Assembly: GCA_035943635.1 (NCBI GenBank)
Contig: DASZBX010000033.1
Span: 77,800 to 141,799, forward strand
Direction of reading: 5' to 3'
DNA length: 64,000 nt
From: DASZBX01 sp035943635
GTDB taxonomy: Bacteria; Actinomycetota; Actinomycetes; Streptomycetales; Catenulisporaceae
Shown here: positions 19,022 through 28,608 of the stretch, one piece after another
Numbering within the stretch: the first letter of the stretch is position 1
Layout of the letters: the number at the start of each line of letters is the position of its first letter
Position numbers and translations under genes: made by a program
The notes under the pieces: model-generated
Seen by the model: only the letters and a program-made list of their open reading frames with translations
What the model was told of the DNA's origin: nothing
The model's database searches: none

Positions 19022-20370
19022 GCGCGCCCACCCTGCCCAGCGTGCCCCCGGCCTCGCACCGATCCGACTCCGACCGGCAGAGCGCCCAACAGGGCCTCGG
19101 CGGCTACACCCAGGATTACATCGAGCGCCTGCGCGCCGGGGACACCGGCTCGCTGCCGGCCCTGCTCGGCCTGGCCATCCTGGTGATCCTGTTCACGGTG
19201 ATCTCCTCCGGCTTCCTGACCATCAACAGCGTCGAGTCGATGGTGGTCTTCGCCTCGCCGACCATCATCATGGCGATGGGCCTGGTCTTCGTCCTGCTGC
19301 TCGGCGAGATCGACCTGTCGGCCGGCACCATCTCCGGCGTGTGCGGCGGCATCACCGGCTCGCTGTTGATCATCCACCACCACGCCTGGTGGTTCGCCGT
19401 GCTCGGCGGCCTGCTGGCCGGCGCGGTGATCGGTCTGACCATCGGCCTGCTGCGCTCCAAGGTCGGCATCCCGTCCTTCGTCATCACCCTGGCCTATTTC
19501 CTCGGCTTCCAGGGCGTGCAGCTGTTCCTCGTCGGCAGCCAGGGCCTGACCTTCACCAACGGCGCCCCCGGCGCAAACATCATCAACGACATCGACTCCT
19601 CCTTCATGCCGGTGTGGCTGGGCTGGACCATCCTGGTCGTCATGACGGTCGGCTACGCGGCGCTGAAGATCCAGACCGCGGCCCGCCGACGCAAGCACAG
19701 CCTGCCGGCCGAGCCGATCTCGGTGATCTTCGTGAAAATCGCCGCGATGGCCGTCTGCGGCGGCGTGTTCGTCTACTTCATGAGCCTGAACCGGTTCCAC
19801 TGCCGCACCGCGCTGTGCAGCGCGAGCTCGGCCGAGGGCCTGCCCTGGGTGGTCGGCATCGTGCTGGTGCTGTTCCTGGTGCTGACCTTCGTGCTCAGCC
19901 GCACCCGCTACGGCCGGCACCTGTACGCGGTCGGCGGCAACGCCGAGGCCGCCCGCCGGGCCGGTATCCGGGTCGACTGGATCCGCACCTCGGTCTTCGT
20001 CATCGGCTCCTTCCTGGCCGCCCTGTCCGGCCTGGTGGCCGACTCGCAGAGCGGTTCCAGCGCCCTGTCCGGCACCGGCAACGTGCTGCTGCTGGCGGTG
20101 GGCGCGGCCGTGATCGGCGGCACCTCGCTGTTCGGCGGCCGCGGCCGGATCGTCGACGCGATCGTCGGCGGCCTGGTGGTCGAGGTGATCAGCTACGGCA
20201 TCAGCAACCTGATCCAGGGCTCCAACTCCGCCGCCTGGGAGGAGATCATCACCGGGCTGGTGCTGCTGCTGGCGGCCGGCTTCGACGCGGTCTCCCGCCG
20301 CGGCACGAGCAGCTCCGGCAGCTTCTCCAAGCTGCTGACCGCCCTGCTCCGGCGCGAGCCGAAGAACTAG
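19018..20370 (+). CDS. xylH: Sugar ABC transporter permease, XylH-like
   Basis: The protein has 450 residues with about ten hydrophobic segments and the branched-chain/ribose permease motifs: LLGEIDLSAGTISGV, YGRHLYAVGGNAEAARRAGI (the coupling loop to the ATPase) and AVIGGTSLFGGRG. It forms the membrane channel of the XylFGH importer. A basic loop at about residues 220-240 and a Cys pair (FHCRTALCS) near residues 261-267 lie between transmembrane segments. The ATG overlaps the xylG stop (ATGA), indicating translational coupling. Confidence 0.88.
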   Translation: MSAPTLPSVPPASHRSDSDRQSAQQGLGGYTQDYIERLRAGDTGSLPALLGLAILVILFTVISSGFLTINSVESMVVFASPTIIMAMGLVFVLLLGEIDLSAGTISGVCGGITGSLLIIHHHAWWFAVLGGLLAGAVIGLTIGLLRSKVGIPSFVITLAYFLGFQGVQLFLVGSQGLTFTNGAPGANIINDIDSSFMPVWLGWTILVVMTVGYAALKIQTAARRRKHSLPAEPISVIFVKIAAMAVCGGVFVYFMSLNRFHCRTALCSASSAEGLPWVVGIVLVLFLVLTFVLSRTRYGRHLYAVGGNAEAARRAGIRVDWIRTSVFVIGSFLAALSGLVADSQSGSSALSGTGNVLLLAVGAAVIGGTSLFGGRGRIVDAIVGGLVVEVISYGISNLIQGSNSAAWEEIITGLVLLLAAGFDAVSRRGTSSSGSFSKLLTALLRREPKN

Positions 20371-20432
20371 GGCGAGCCGTCGGGACGTCGCAGTAACAGC
20401 AGGGAACCAGCGGGCCGCCAGCGGCCACCCGA

Positions 20433-21713
20433 ATGATCGATCGCGGAGGCATGACGAGCAGCCATGACAGCCGAACAGCCATGACGGCGGAACATGCCGG
20501 TGCGACCCAGGACGAGGTCCGGCGGCGCAATCTGTCCACCGTGCTGCGCTACGTCCACGTGCACGGGCCCACCTCGCGGGCCGAACTGACCGGGGCGATG
20601 CAGCTGAACCGGTCCACCATCGGCGCGCTGACCGCGGAACTGGTCAACGCCGGCCTGGTGCGGGAGGAGCTTCCCGCCCGCCAGGCCGGCGGCGGCGCCG
20701 GCCGGCCGTCCCTGGTGGTGGTGCCCCGCTCGGAGCGGGTCTACGTGTTCGCCTTCGACATCGGGGTGGACTACCTGATCGCCGCCCGGGTGGGCCTGGG
20801 CGGCGCGGTGCTGGACCGGCGGGAGCTGTACCGGCCCCGCGGGGACTACGCGCTGGACGACATCGTGGCCCACCTGTCCCGGTTCAGCGGCGAGATGCTG
20901 GCTCGGACCGCGCTCGGCTCGACCTGCGTCGGGATCGGCGCGGCGGTGGCCGGCGTGGTGCGCGAGCGGGACGGACTGGTCCGGTTCGCGCCGAACCTGG
21001 ACTGGGTGGACGAGCCCCTCGGCGAGGCGCTGTCCACCGCCCTGGCCGACTACGGGATCGACGCCCCGGTGGCCGTGGGCAACGACGCGGACCTGGGCGC
21101 GCTGGCCGAGCACGTGCGCGGCGCGGCGGCCGGGTCCACCGACGCGGTCTACCTGACCGGCGAGGTCGGCGTCGGCGCCGGCATCATAGTCGGCGACCAG
21201 CCCCTGCGCGGCCACAGCGGCTATGCCGGTGAGCTGGGCCACACCGTGGTCAACCCGGCCGGCCGGCTGTGCCGCTGCGGCGCGCGCGGCTGCTGGGAGA
21301 CCGAGATCGGCGAGAAGGCGATCCTGGACGCGGCCGGCCACCCGGACGGCCCCCGGTCCACGGTGCCCGCGGTGGTCGCCGCCGCGGCCGGCGGGGACCC
21401 CCGGGCCGCCGCCGCGATCCGGCACGTGGGCGAGTGGCTGGCCCTGGGCGTGGGCAACCTGGTGAACATCTTCAACCCGGAGGTGGTCATCTTCGGCGGC
21501 CTGCTGCGCGACATCCTGCCGGCCGTGGACGGCCAGCTGCGGGAGATGTTGCGCACATCCGGACCGGTCGCCCCGCGCGAGCAGGTGCGGCTGACCGCAC
21601 CGGGCCTGGGCCCGGACTCGACCCTGGTCGGAGCGGCCGAGCTGGCCTTCGGCGCCCTGCTGGGCGACCCGCTGGCCGACCTGAGCCGCCCGGCACCTGT
21701 GAAGATCATGTAA
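20433..21713 (+). CDS. ROK-family transcriptional regulator (Rok7B7/XylR type)
   Basis: The protein has 426 residues. A winged helix-turn-helix is at about residues 30-85 (TSRAELTGAMQLNRSTIGAL). It is followed by a ROK sugar-kinase-like fold with the zinc signature GELGHTVVNPAGRLCRCGARGCWE near residues 265-290. ROK repressors change DNA binding when a sugar or sugar phosphate binds. It directly follows xylH in the same orientation, matching my recollection that Streptomyces rok7B7 is adjacent to, and controls, xylFGH. The start is unsure: ATG 20433, 20451 or 20481 are all in frame, and the third gives the N-terminus most usual for the family. Confidence 0.87.
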   Translation: MIDRGGMTSSHDSRTAMTAEHAGATQDEVRRRNLSTVLRYVHVHGPTSRAELTGAMQLNRSTIGALTAELVNAGLVREELPARQAGGGAGRPSLVVVPRSERVYVFAFDIGVDYLIAARVGLGGAVLDRRELYRPRGDYALDDIVAHLSRFSGEMLARTALGSTCVGIGAAVAGVVRERDGLVRFAPNLDWVDEPLGEALSTALADYGIDAPVAVGNDADLGALAEHVRGAAAGSTDAVYLTGEVGVGAGIIVGDQPLRGHSGYAGELGHTVVNPAGRLCRCGARGCWETEIGEKAILDAAGHPDGPRSTVPAVVAAAAGGDPRAAAAIRHVGEWLALGVGNLVNIFNPEVVIFGGLLRDILPAVDGQLREMLRTSGPVAPREQVRLTAPGLGPDSTLVGAAELAFGALLGDPLADLSRPAPVKIM

Positions 21714-21850
21714 GAGGGGCCGGGTCGGGGCACGCGCCGGCCGGCACCGCGCAATAGACTCGACAGTCCCACCGATGAACGGCGGGTGCCTCCCGGTCTG
21801 CGCCCACCCCGCCCGGCAGGCGACCAGACGGCAGTGATCAGGAGGCACCG

Positions 21851-23728
21851 GTGACGCTCTTGGAGACCGTGTACAGGCCACGTGATCTGGATCAGCTCAG
21901 CGTCGAGCAGCTGCGGCAGCTCGCCGGGGAGATCCGGGAGTTCCTGATCGAGAGCGTCTCGCGCACCGGGGGCCACCTCGGCCCCAACCTCGGCGTGGTG
22001 GAGCTCACGATCGGCCTGCACCGGGTCTTCGACTCGCCCCGGGACACGATCCTGTGGGACACCGGCCACCAGTCGTACGTGCACAAGCTGCTGACCGGCC
22101 GGCAGGACTTCACCAAGCTCAAACAGGACGGCGGCGTCTCCGGCTACCCCTCGCGGGCCGAGTCCGAGCACGACGTGTGCGAGAACTCGCACGCCTCCAC
22201 CGCGCTGTCCTACGCCGACGGCATCGCCAAGGCCTACCAGGTGCGCGGGCAGACCGACCGCCGGGTGGTCGGCGTGATCGGGGACGGCGCGCTGACCGGC
22301 GGGATGGCCTGGGAGGCGCTGAACAACATCGCCTGTGCGAAGGACCGCCCGGTGGTGATCGTGGTGAACGACAACGAGCGCTCCTACTCGCCCACGATCG
22401 GCGGTCTGGCCGACCACCTGGCCACCCTGCGCACCACCCAGGGCTACGAGCGGTTCCTGGACTGGGGCAAGGGCACCCTGGCCCGCACCCCGGTGGTCGG
22501 CAACACGATCTACGAGGCCCTGCACGGGGTGAAGAAGGGCCTGAAGGACATCGTCACCCCGCAGGGGATGTTCGAGGACCTGGGCCTGAAGTACATCGGT
22601 CCGATCGACGGCCACGACATCGCCGAGGTGGAGTCGGCGCTGCGCCGGGCCAAGGGCTTCGGCGGTCCGGTGATCGTGCACTGCATCACCCGGAAGGGTG
22701 AGGGCTACCAGCCCGCCCTGGACGACGAGGCGGACCACTTCCACGGCATCGGGGTGATCAACCCGGAGACCGGCCTGCCGTTCCAGATCCAGGGCACCAG
22801 CTGGACCGACATCTTCGCGGACGAGATGGTCAAGATCGGCAACGAGCGCGAGGACGTGGTCGCGATCACCGCGGCGATGCTCCAGCCGGTGGGCCTGAAG
22901 AAGTTCGCCGAGGCGTACCCGGACCGGATCTACGACGTGGGCATCGCCGAGCAGCACGCGGCCACCTCCGCGGCCGGCCTGGCCTTCGGCGGCCTGCACC
23001 CGGTGGTCGCGCTGTACGCGACCTTCCTGAACCGCTGCTTCGACCAGGTCCTGATGGACGTGGCCCTGCACAAAGCCGGGGTGACCTTCGTGCTGGACCG
23101 GGCCGGGATCACCGGCGACGACGGCGCGAGCCACAACGGGATGTGGGACATGTCGATCCTGCAAGTGGTCCCGGGCCTGCGCATCGCCGCCCCGCGAGAC
23201 CCCTCCCAGGTGCGCTCGCAGCTGCGCGAGGCGATGGACGTGGCCGACGCGCCGACCGTGGTCCGCTTCTCCAAGGGCGTGGCCGGGCCGGAGGTCGAGG
23301 CGGTCGAGCACGTGGACGGCCTGGACATCCTGCGCCGCGGCCCGGGCGCCGAGGTGCTGCTGGTCACGGCCGGCCCGATGGCAGTGCAGGGCCTGGAGGC
23401 CGCGGCGCTGCTGGAGGCCGAGGGCGTGCCGGTGACCGTGGTCGACCCGCGCTGGGTCAAGCCGGTGAACCCGGCCCTGGTCGAGATGGCGCGCCGGTAC
23501 CGCGCGGTGGTGACGGTCGAGGACAACGGCCGGGTCGGCGGCGTCGGCATGGCGCTGGCCCAGGCGATGCAGGACGCCGGGGTGGACCGGCCGGTGCGGG
23601 TGCTCGGCATCCCGCAGGAGTTCCTGGACCACGCCAAGCGCAACCTGATCCTGGAGCGGATCGGGCTGACCGGCGAGGGGATCGCCGGCGCGGTGCGGGC
23701 CGTGCTGGCGGGGCTTTCGGCCGGCTGA
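21851..23728 (+). CDS. dxs: 1-deoxy-D-xylulose-5-phosphate synthase
   Basis: The protein has 625 residues, the usual length. It condenses pyruvate and glyceraldehyde 3-phosphate to DXP, the first step of the MEP isoprenoid pathway, in the cytosol. Thiamine-diphosphate motifs are present: GDGALTGGMAWEALNN, and in the second domain YDVGIAEQHAATSAAGLA with the catalytic Glu. The substrate-binding motifs DTGHQSYVHKLLTGR and DRAGITGDDGASHNG are also seen. The GTG start at 21851 has CAGGAGG nine bases upstream. It converges on the VOC gene with only a 7-base gap. Confidence 0.97.
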   Translation: MTLLETVYRPRDLDQLSVEQLRQLAGEIREFLIESVSRTGGHLGPNLGVVELTIGLHRVFDSPRDTILWDTGHQSYVHKLLTGRQDFTKLKQDGGVSGYPSRAESEHDVCENSHASTALSYADGIAKAYQVRGQTDRRVVGVIGDGALTGGMAWEALNNIACAKDRPVVIVVNDNERSYSPTIGGLADHLATLRTTQGYERFLDWGKGTLARTPVVGNTIYEALHGVKKGLKDIVTPQGMFEDLGLKYIGPIDGHDIAEVESALRRAKGFGGPVIVHCITRKGEGYQPALDDEADHFHGIGVINPETGLPFQIQGTSWTDIFADEMVKIGNEREDVVAITAAMLQPVGLKKFAEAYPDRIYDVGIAEQHAATSAAGLAFGGLHPVVALYATFLNRCFDQVLMDVALHKAGVTFVLDRAGITGDDGASHNGMWDMSILQVVPGLRIAAPRDPSQVRSQLREAMDVADAPTVVRFSKGVAGPEVEAVEHVDGLDILRRGPGAEVLLVTAGPMAVQGLEAAALLEAEGVPVTVVDPRWVKPVNPALVEMARRYRAVVTVEDNGRVGGVGMALAQAMQDAGVDRPVRVLGIPQEFLDHAKRNLILERIGLTGEGIAGAVRAVLAGLSAG

Positions 23729-23735
23729 GGCTGAG

Positions 23736-24146
23736 CTACTTCTTCGGGGCCTGCGCGATCCGCACCGTGTTCCCGGACGGGTCGCGGAATGCGCAGTCGC
23801 GCGGGCCCCAGGGCTGGTCGATCGGTTCCTGCAGCACCTCGGCGCCGGAGGCCAGCACCTTCTCGAAGGCCGCGTCGACGTTGTCGGTGCTGAAGACGTA
23901 CTGCGACAGAACGCCCTTGGTCAGCAGTTCCTGGAGGGTGTCGCCGTCGGCCTGGGAGCGGCCCGCGTGCGGCTGGGAGAGCACGATCTCCAGGCCCGTC
24001 TGGCCCGGGGTGCCGAGGGTGACCCAGCGGAACCCGTCCGAGGCGACGTCCTGGCGCACTTCGAGGCCGAGCGCGTCCCGGTAGAAGCCGAGCGACTCGT
24101 CCGGGTCGTTGACGGTGATCATGCAGTACTGGAGTGAAATCGTCAT
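23736..24146 (-). CDS. VOC (glyoxalase/bleomycin-resistance fold) family protein
   Basis: The protein has 136 residues, typical of a single VOC domain with two beta-alpha-beta-beta-beta units. It begins ISLQYCMITVNDPDESLGFYRDALGLEV and ends with FRDPSGNTVRIAQ, the usual last strand. Members bind a metal and act as lyases, dioxygenases or resistance proteins. The substrate cannot be told. It lies 10 bases downstream of the AraC-type regulator, in the arrangement common in actinobacteria. Confidence 0.88.
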   Translation of the reverse strand: MTISLQYCMITVNDPDESLGFYRDALGLEVRQDVASDGFRWVTLGTPGQTGLEIVLSQPHAGRSQADGDTLQELLTKGVLSQYVFSTDNVDAAFEKVLASGAEVLQEPIDQPWGPRDCAFRDPSGNTVRIAQAPKK

Positions 24147-24156
24147 GCGCCCCAGG

Positions 24157-24597
24157 TTAGACGGCGACTTCGCGGTCCGCTTCTCGAACTCTGCTCGACG
24201 CGTCCCGGGCCGGCCGGGTGTGGATCTTCGCCACGCAGGTGGGCATGGCGGTCACGGCCGAGTGCTCCCGGGCCCGGTACGCGCTCGGGGTCTCGCCCAG
24301 GATCTCGGTGAACCGCGAGCTGAACGAGCCGAGCGAGGTACAGCCGACCTCCATGCACGCGTCCGTCACACTGGTCCCGGCGCGCAGCAGCGCCATCGCG
24401 CGCTCGATCCGGCGGGTCATCAGGTAGCTGTACGGCGTCTCGCCGTAGACCGCCCGGAACTGCCGGGAGAAGTGCCCCGCCGACATCAGCGCGGCCCGGG
24501 CCATCGTCGGCACGTCGAGCGGCCGGGCGTACTCCCGGTCGATCAGATCCCGGGCCCGGCGCAGGTGCGCGAGGTTGGCCAGATCCTGGGGGTTCAT
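24157..24597 (-). CDS. AraC-family transcriptional regulator, DNA-binding domain only
   Basis: The protein has 146 residues. Two helix-turn-helix motifs make up the AraC domain at about residues 10-110: PTMARAALMSAGHFSRQFRAVYGETPYSYL and SVTDACMEVGCTSLGSFSSRFTEILGETPSAYR. There is no N-terminal effector domain. The C-terminal 35 residues are not conserved. It is co-transcribed with the VOC gene and probably regulates it. Confidence 0.87.
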   Translation of the reverse strand: MNPQDLANLAHLRRARDLIDREYARPLDVPTMARAALMSAGHFSRQFRAVYGETPYSYLMTRRIERAMALLRAGTSVTDACMEVGCTSLGSFSSRFTEILGETPSAYRAREHSAVTAMPTCVAKIHTRPARDASSRVREADREVAV

Positions 24598-24682
24598 GCT
24601 TCGAGGCTACCACCCGGGTCAGACACAGTGCCACTGACGTGCGGATATGTGGATCGTGAAGGTGCGCGGAGCTGCGTGATGG

Positions 24683-24750
24683 AAAACGAGCGCCCGCCGG
24701 GGCTTTCTCCCGTGATGACGGGTGCGACAGCCTCTGCGGGCGCTCGTTTT
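24683..24750 (-). terminator. Rho-independent terminator after fadB
   Basis: AAAACGAGCGCCCGC (24683-24697) and GCGGGCGCTCGTTTT (24736-24750) are perfect 15-base complements around a 38-base loop that holds a small inner hairpin. Read leftward it ends in a T-run, 94 bases after the fadB stop. The symmetry also allows termination in the other direction. Confidence 0.85.
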
Positions 24751-24843
24751 ACCGCTCCCGGGCTTCCCCGCCGCGGTTCGCGCGGCTCAGGTGGCCCGGA
24801 GGTGCGGGTCGGCTGGATCCGTTCAGGCGGAAGCAGCCGCAGA

Positions 24844-26982
24844 CTAGGCGGGCAGGGACGCGACGCCCTCGGCCAGGAACCGCTGCCCGGTGATCTTCTC
24901 CGTGACGCCGGTCCGGTCCAGGTACGGGCTGATCCCGCCGAGGTGGAACGGCCAGCCGGCGCCGAGGATGAGGCACAGGTCGATGTCCTGGACCTCGGCC
25001 ACCACGTCGTCGTCCAGCATCAGCTGGATCTCCTGGGCGATCGCGGCCAGGGCCCGGTCGTAGACCTGTTCGGCGGTGGACGGCCGGTCGCCCAGGACCA
25101 GCAGTTCCTCGACCTCGGGGTCGACGATCCGCTTGCCGTCGACCCACTGGTAGAAGGCGCGCTTGTTCGCCCCGACCAGGCGCTTGACGTTCTCGGAGAC
25201 GGAGAACCGGTCCGGGAAGGCCTCGTGCAGGGTCTCGGACACGTGCAGCGCGACGGCCGGGCCGACCAGCTCCATCAGTTCGAACGGGGACATCGGCAGG
25301 CCCAGCGGGGTCAGCGCGGAGTCGGCCACCTCGATCGGGGTGCCCTCGTCCAGGACCTCGTTGACCACGCCGAGGAAGCGGGTGAGCAGGCGGTTGACCA
25401 CGAACGCGGGGGCGTCCTTGACCAGCACGCAGGACTTCTTCAGCTGCTTGCCCACGACGAACGCGGTGGCCAGGGTCGCGTCGTCGGTGCGCTCGGCCCG
25501 GACCACCTCCAGCAGCGGCATCATCGCGACCGGGTTGAAGAAGTGGAAGCCGACCACGCGCTCCGGGTGCTCCAGCTTCGACGCCATCTCGGTGATCGAC
25601 AGCGAGGAGGTGTTCGTGGCCAGGATGCAGTCCGGCCGGACCACGGCCTCGACCTCGGCGAAGACCTGCTGCTTGACCGACAGCTGCTCGAACACCGCTT
25701 CGATCACGAAGTCGGCGTCGGCGAACGCGTCCTTGGTCAGCGAGCCGGTGACCAGGGCCTTGAGCCGGGCCAGCTTGTCCGGGCCGAGCTTGCCCTTCAG
25801 GGCCTGGAAGTCCAGCTGCTCGTGCACGTACGCGACGCCCTTGTCCACCCGCTCCTGGTCGATGTCCGTGAGCACCACCGGCACGGCCAGCCGTTGCACG
25901 AACAGGGTGGCCAGCTGGCCGGCCATCAGGCCCGCGCCCACGACGCCGACCTTGGTCACCGGCTTGGCCAGGGACTTGTCCGGCACGCCGACCGGGCGCT
26001 TGGCCCGCTTCTGCACCAGGTTGAAGGCGTAGATGCTGCTGCGCAGCTCCTGCGACATGATCCGCTCGGCCAGGGCCTCGTCCTCGGCGGCGAAGCCCTC
26101 GTCCCGGCTCGCGGTCCGGGCCAGGGCGATCAGGTCCAGCGCCGCGTAGGGCGCGCGGGCCGCGCCGTGCACGCGGGAGTCGGCGACCTGGCGGCCGCGC
26201 TCGATCGCGGCGGCCCACTCCTGCTCGGAGTACTGCGCCCGCTCGACCGTGATCTCGCCCCGGACCACCTTGCCGGCCCAGGCGAGCGACTCCTCCAGGA
26301 AGTCGGCCGGTTCGAACATGGCGTCCGCGATGCCGAGCTTGAAGGCCTTGGGCCCGTTCAGCTGCCGGTTCTGGGACAGCGAGTTCTCGATCACGACCGT
26401 GACCGCGTTGTCCGGCCCGATCAGCCGGGGCAGCAGCTGGGTGCCGCCCCAGCCCGGGACCAGGCCGAGGAAGACCTCGGGCAGGGACAGCGCGGGCACC
26501 CCGGACGAGATGGTCCGGTAGGTGCAGTGCAGCGCGATCTCGGTGCCGCCGCCCATCGCCGCGCCGTTGACGAAGGCGAAGCTGGGCAACGGCAGTTCGC
26601 CCAGCCGGCGCATCGCGGCGTGCCCGGCCCGGCCGGTGGCCAGCGCGTCCTCGGTGCCGCGGGCCACCTCGACCGCCTTGAGGTCCGCGCCGACCGCGAA
26701 GATGAACGGCTTGCCGGTCACGCCCGCGGCCACCACCTGGCCGGCCGCCGCCAGCCGCTCGACCTCGTCCATGGCCCGGCTCAGGTTGCCCAGGCCGCGC
26801 GGGCCGAAGGTGGTCGGCTTGGTGTGGTCGAAGCCGTTGTCCATGGTGATCAGGGCCAGCTTGCCGCCGCCGCCGGGCAGGTCGAGCACGCGGACCGGGA
26901 AGCTGGTGACGACCTCGTCCGGGAACGCCGCCGCGGCGCGCTCCTCGTCCGCGGAGGCGGGGGTGGGGGTCTGCTCGGTCAC
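24844..26982 (-). CDS. fadB: Multifunctional enoyl-CoA hydratase / 3-hydroxyacyl-CoA dehydrogenase
   Basis: The protein has 712 residues. The N-terminal crotonase domain, about residues 25-280, has FAVGADLKAVE and NGAAMGGGTEIALHC, forming the oxyanion hole, then LVPGWGGTQLLPRLIG. The NAD-binding domain starts near residue 330 with VGVVGAGLMAGQLA and has GFHFFNPVAMMPLLEVV with the catalytic His. C-terminal 3HCDH domains follow. The protein carries out the second and third steps of fatty-acid beta-oxidation. The GTG start at 26982 overlaps the fadA stop by 4 bases (GTGA), so the subunits are coupled. Confidence 0.94.
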   Translation of the reverse strand: MTEQTPTPASADEERAAAAFPDEVVTSFPVRVLDLPGGGGKLALITMDNGFDHTKPTTFGPRGLGNLSRAMDEVERLAAAGQVVAAGVTGKPFIFAVGADLKAVEVARGTEDALATGRAGHAAMRRLGELPLPSFAFVNGAAMGGGTEIALHCTYRTISSGVPALSLPEVFLGLVPGWGGTQLLPRLIGPDNAVTVVIENSLSQNRQLNGPKAFKLGIADAMFEPADFLEESLAWAGKVVRGEITVERAQYSEQEWAAAIERGRQVADSRVHGAARAPYAALDLIALARTASRDEGFAAEDEALAERIMSQELRSSIYAFNLVQKRAKRPVGVPDKSLAKPVTKVGVVGAGLMAGQLATLFVQRLAVPVVLTDIDQERVDKGVAYVHEQLDFQALKGKLGPDKLARLKALVTGSLTKDAFADADFVIEAVFEQLSVKQQVFAEVEAVVRPDCILATNTSSLSITEMASKLEHPERVVGFHFFNPVAMMPLLEVVRAERTDDATLATAFVVGKQLKKSCVLVKDAPAFVVNRLLTRFLGVVNEVLDEGTPIEVADSALTPLGLPMSPFELMELVGPAVALHVSETLHEAFPDRFSVSENVKRLVGANKRAFYQWVDGKRIVDPEVEELLVLGDRPSTAEQVYDRALAAIAQEIQLMLDDDVVAEVQDIDLCLILGAGWPFHLGGISPYLDRTGVTEKITGQRFLAEGVASLPA

Positions 26983-28226
26983 TTGGAGCCTCCGGTCACG
27001 CTCGCGGCGGGCAGGTAGTCGGCGTGGTGCGGGTTCTCCCAGATCACCGTGCCGCCCATGCCGATGCCGATGCACATCGTGGTCAGGCCGTAGCGCACCT
27101 CGGGGTGGGCCTCGAAGTGGTGCGCCAGCTGGAGCATCAGCCGGACCCCGGAGGAGGCCAGCGGGTGGCCGACCGCGATCGCGCCGCCCCACGGGTTGAC
27201 CCGCTCGTCGTCCTCGGCGATGCCGTAGTGGTCCAGGAAGGCCAGCACCTGCACGGCGAAGGCCTCGTTGATCTCGAACAGGCCGATGTCCCCGATGCCC
27301 AGCCCGGCCGAGGCCAGCGCCTTCTCGGTGGCCGGGACCGGGCCGATGCCCATCACCTCGGGCTCCACGCCGGCGAAGGCGTAGGAGACCATCCGCATCC
27401 GGACCGGCAGGCCGAGCTCGTCGGCCACGTCCTCGGCCGCGATCAGCGCGGCGGTGGCCCCGTCGTTCAGGCCGGCCGCGTTGCCCGCGGTGACCTTGCC
27501 GCGGACCCGGAACGGGGTCTTGAGCGCGGCCAGGTCGGCCATCGTGGTGCCCGGGCGGGGCGGCTCGTCGGCCACGGCCAGGCCCCAGCCGCCGCCGAGC
27601 TGCGAGTCCACCGAGTTGCGGGTGGCCACCGCGACCAGGTCCGGCTGGATCCGGCCGTCGGCGTAGGCCTTGGCGGTCTTCTCCTGCGAACGCACCGCGT
27701 ACGCGTCGGCGCGCTCCTTGGTGATCTGCGGGAAGCGGTCGTGCAGGTTCTCCGCGGTGGCGCCCATGACCAGGGCCGAGTCGTCCACCAGGCGCTCGCT
27801 CAGGAACCGCGGGTTCGGGTCCACGCCCTCGCCCATCGGGTGCCGGCCCATGTGCTCGACCCCGCCGGCCAGCGCCACGTCGAAGGCGCCGAAGGCGATC
27901 CCGGCGGCGGTGTTGGTGACCGCGGTCATCGCGCCGGCGCACATCCGGTCCACCGAGTATCCGGGCACCGACTTGGGCAGCCCGGCCAGCAGCGCGGCGG
28001 TCCGGCCGAGGGTCAGGCCCTGGTCGCCGATCTGGGTGGTGGCCGCGATCGCGCACTCCCCGATCCGCTCGGCCGGCAGGCCGGGGTTGCGCCGGACCAG
28101 CTCGCGCAGGCACTTGATGATCAGGTCGTCGGCGCGGGTCTCGGCGTACATGCCCTTCGGGCCCGCCTTGCCGAAGGGGGTGCGGACGCCGTCTACGAAG
28201 ACGACGTCACGAGCGGTACGAGGCAC
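26979..28226 (-). CDS. fadA: Acetyl-CoA acyltransferase (3-ketoacyl-CoA thiolase)
   Basis: The protein has 415 residues, a full thiolase. The catalytic residues are Cys96 (SVDRMCAGAM), His354 (AVGHPLASSG) and Cys385 (TTMCIGIGMGG). It catalyses the last, thiolytic step of beta-oxidation and should form a complex with FadB. The GTG start at 28226 has AGGAG eight bases upstream. First gene of the fadA-fadB operon. Confidence 0.94.
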   Translation of the reverse strand: MPRTARDVVFVDGVRTPFGKAGPKGMYAETRADDLIIKCLRELVRRNPGLPAERIGECAIAATTQIGDQGLTLGRTAALLAGLPKSVPGYSVDRMCAGAMTAVTNTAAGIAFGAFDVALAGGVEHMGRHPMGEGVDPNPRFLSERLVDDSALVMGATAENLHDRFPQITKERADAYAVRSQEKTAKAYADGRIQPDLVAVATRNSVDSQLGGGWGLAVADEPPRPGTTMADLAALKTPFRVRGKVTAGNAAGLNDGATAALIAAEDVADELGLPVRMRMVSYAFAGVEPEVMGIGPVPATEKALASAGLGIGDIGLFEINEAFAVQVLAFLDHYGIAEDDERVNPWGGAIAVGHPLASSGVRLMLQLAHHFEAHPEVRYGLTTMCIGIGMGGTVIWENPHHADYLPAASVTGGSK

Positions 28227-28608
28227 GATGGCTCTCCTCCGAGCGTGAAATCAGGGACAGTCGTTCTACGTCTGCTCCGAATGCTACTCGCCGGTAATAA
28301 AAAGCGGTAGCCGGGTCCGACGGCGTGGCGCGGGCGGGTTGACGCCGGGGGTGGGCGGGGCGGGGCACGCCGATGAGCTGCGCCGGATAGGCGTGGTGAG
28401 GCAGGTGGTGCCGGTGCGCGGCGGCGGGTGGGACGGGCGCCGGGAATGGCCGCTGGGACTAACGGGGCGGGAACGGCGGGCTGGATCTTGCGCCGCCGTT
28501 GCCGCAGCCGCTACTCGGCCGGTGGAATCGCCAGGTCTCGATCCGGGCCAGGCCACCGGGGAAGGCAGCCGCTAGTCGGTCGGGGGGCTCGTTCTCGGTT
28601 GTACGCGG
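28227..28608. other. Gap between fadA and the RNase D gene
   Basis: No gene is recognised in these 382 bases. The part next to fadA (28240-28310) is A/T-richer and should hold the fad promoter. The rest is G-rich and lies past the stop of the RNase D gene. Confidence 0.5.
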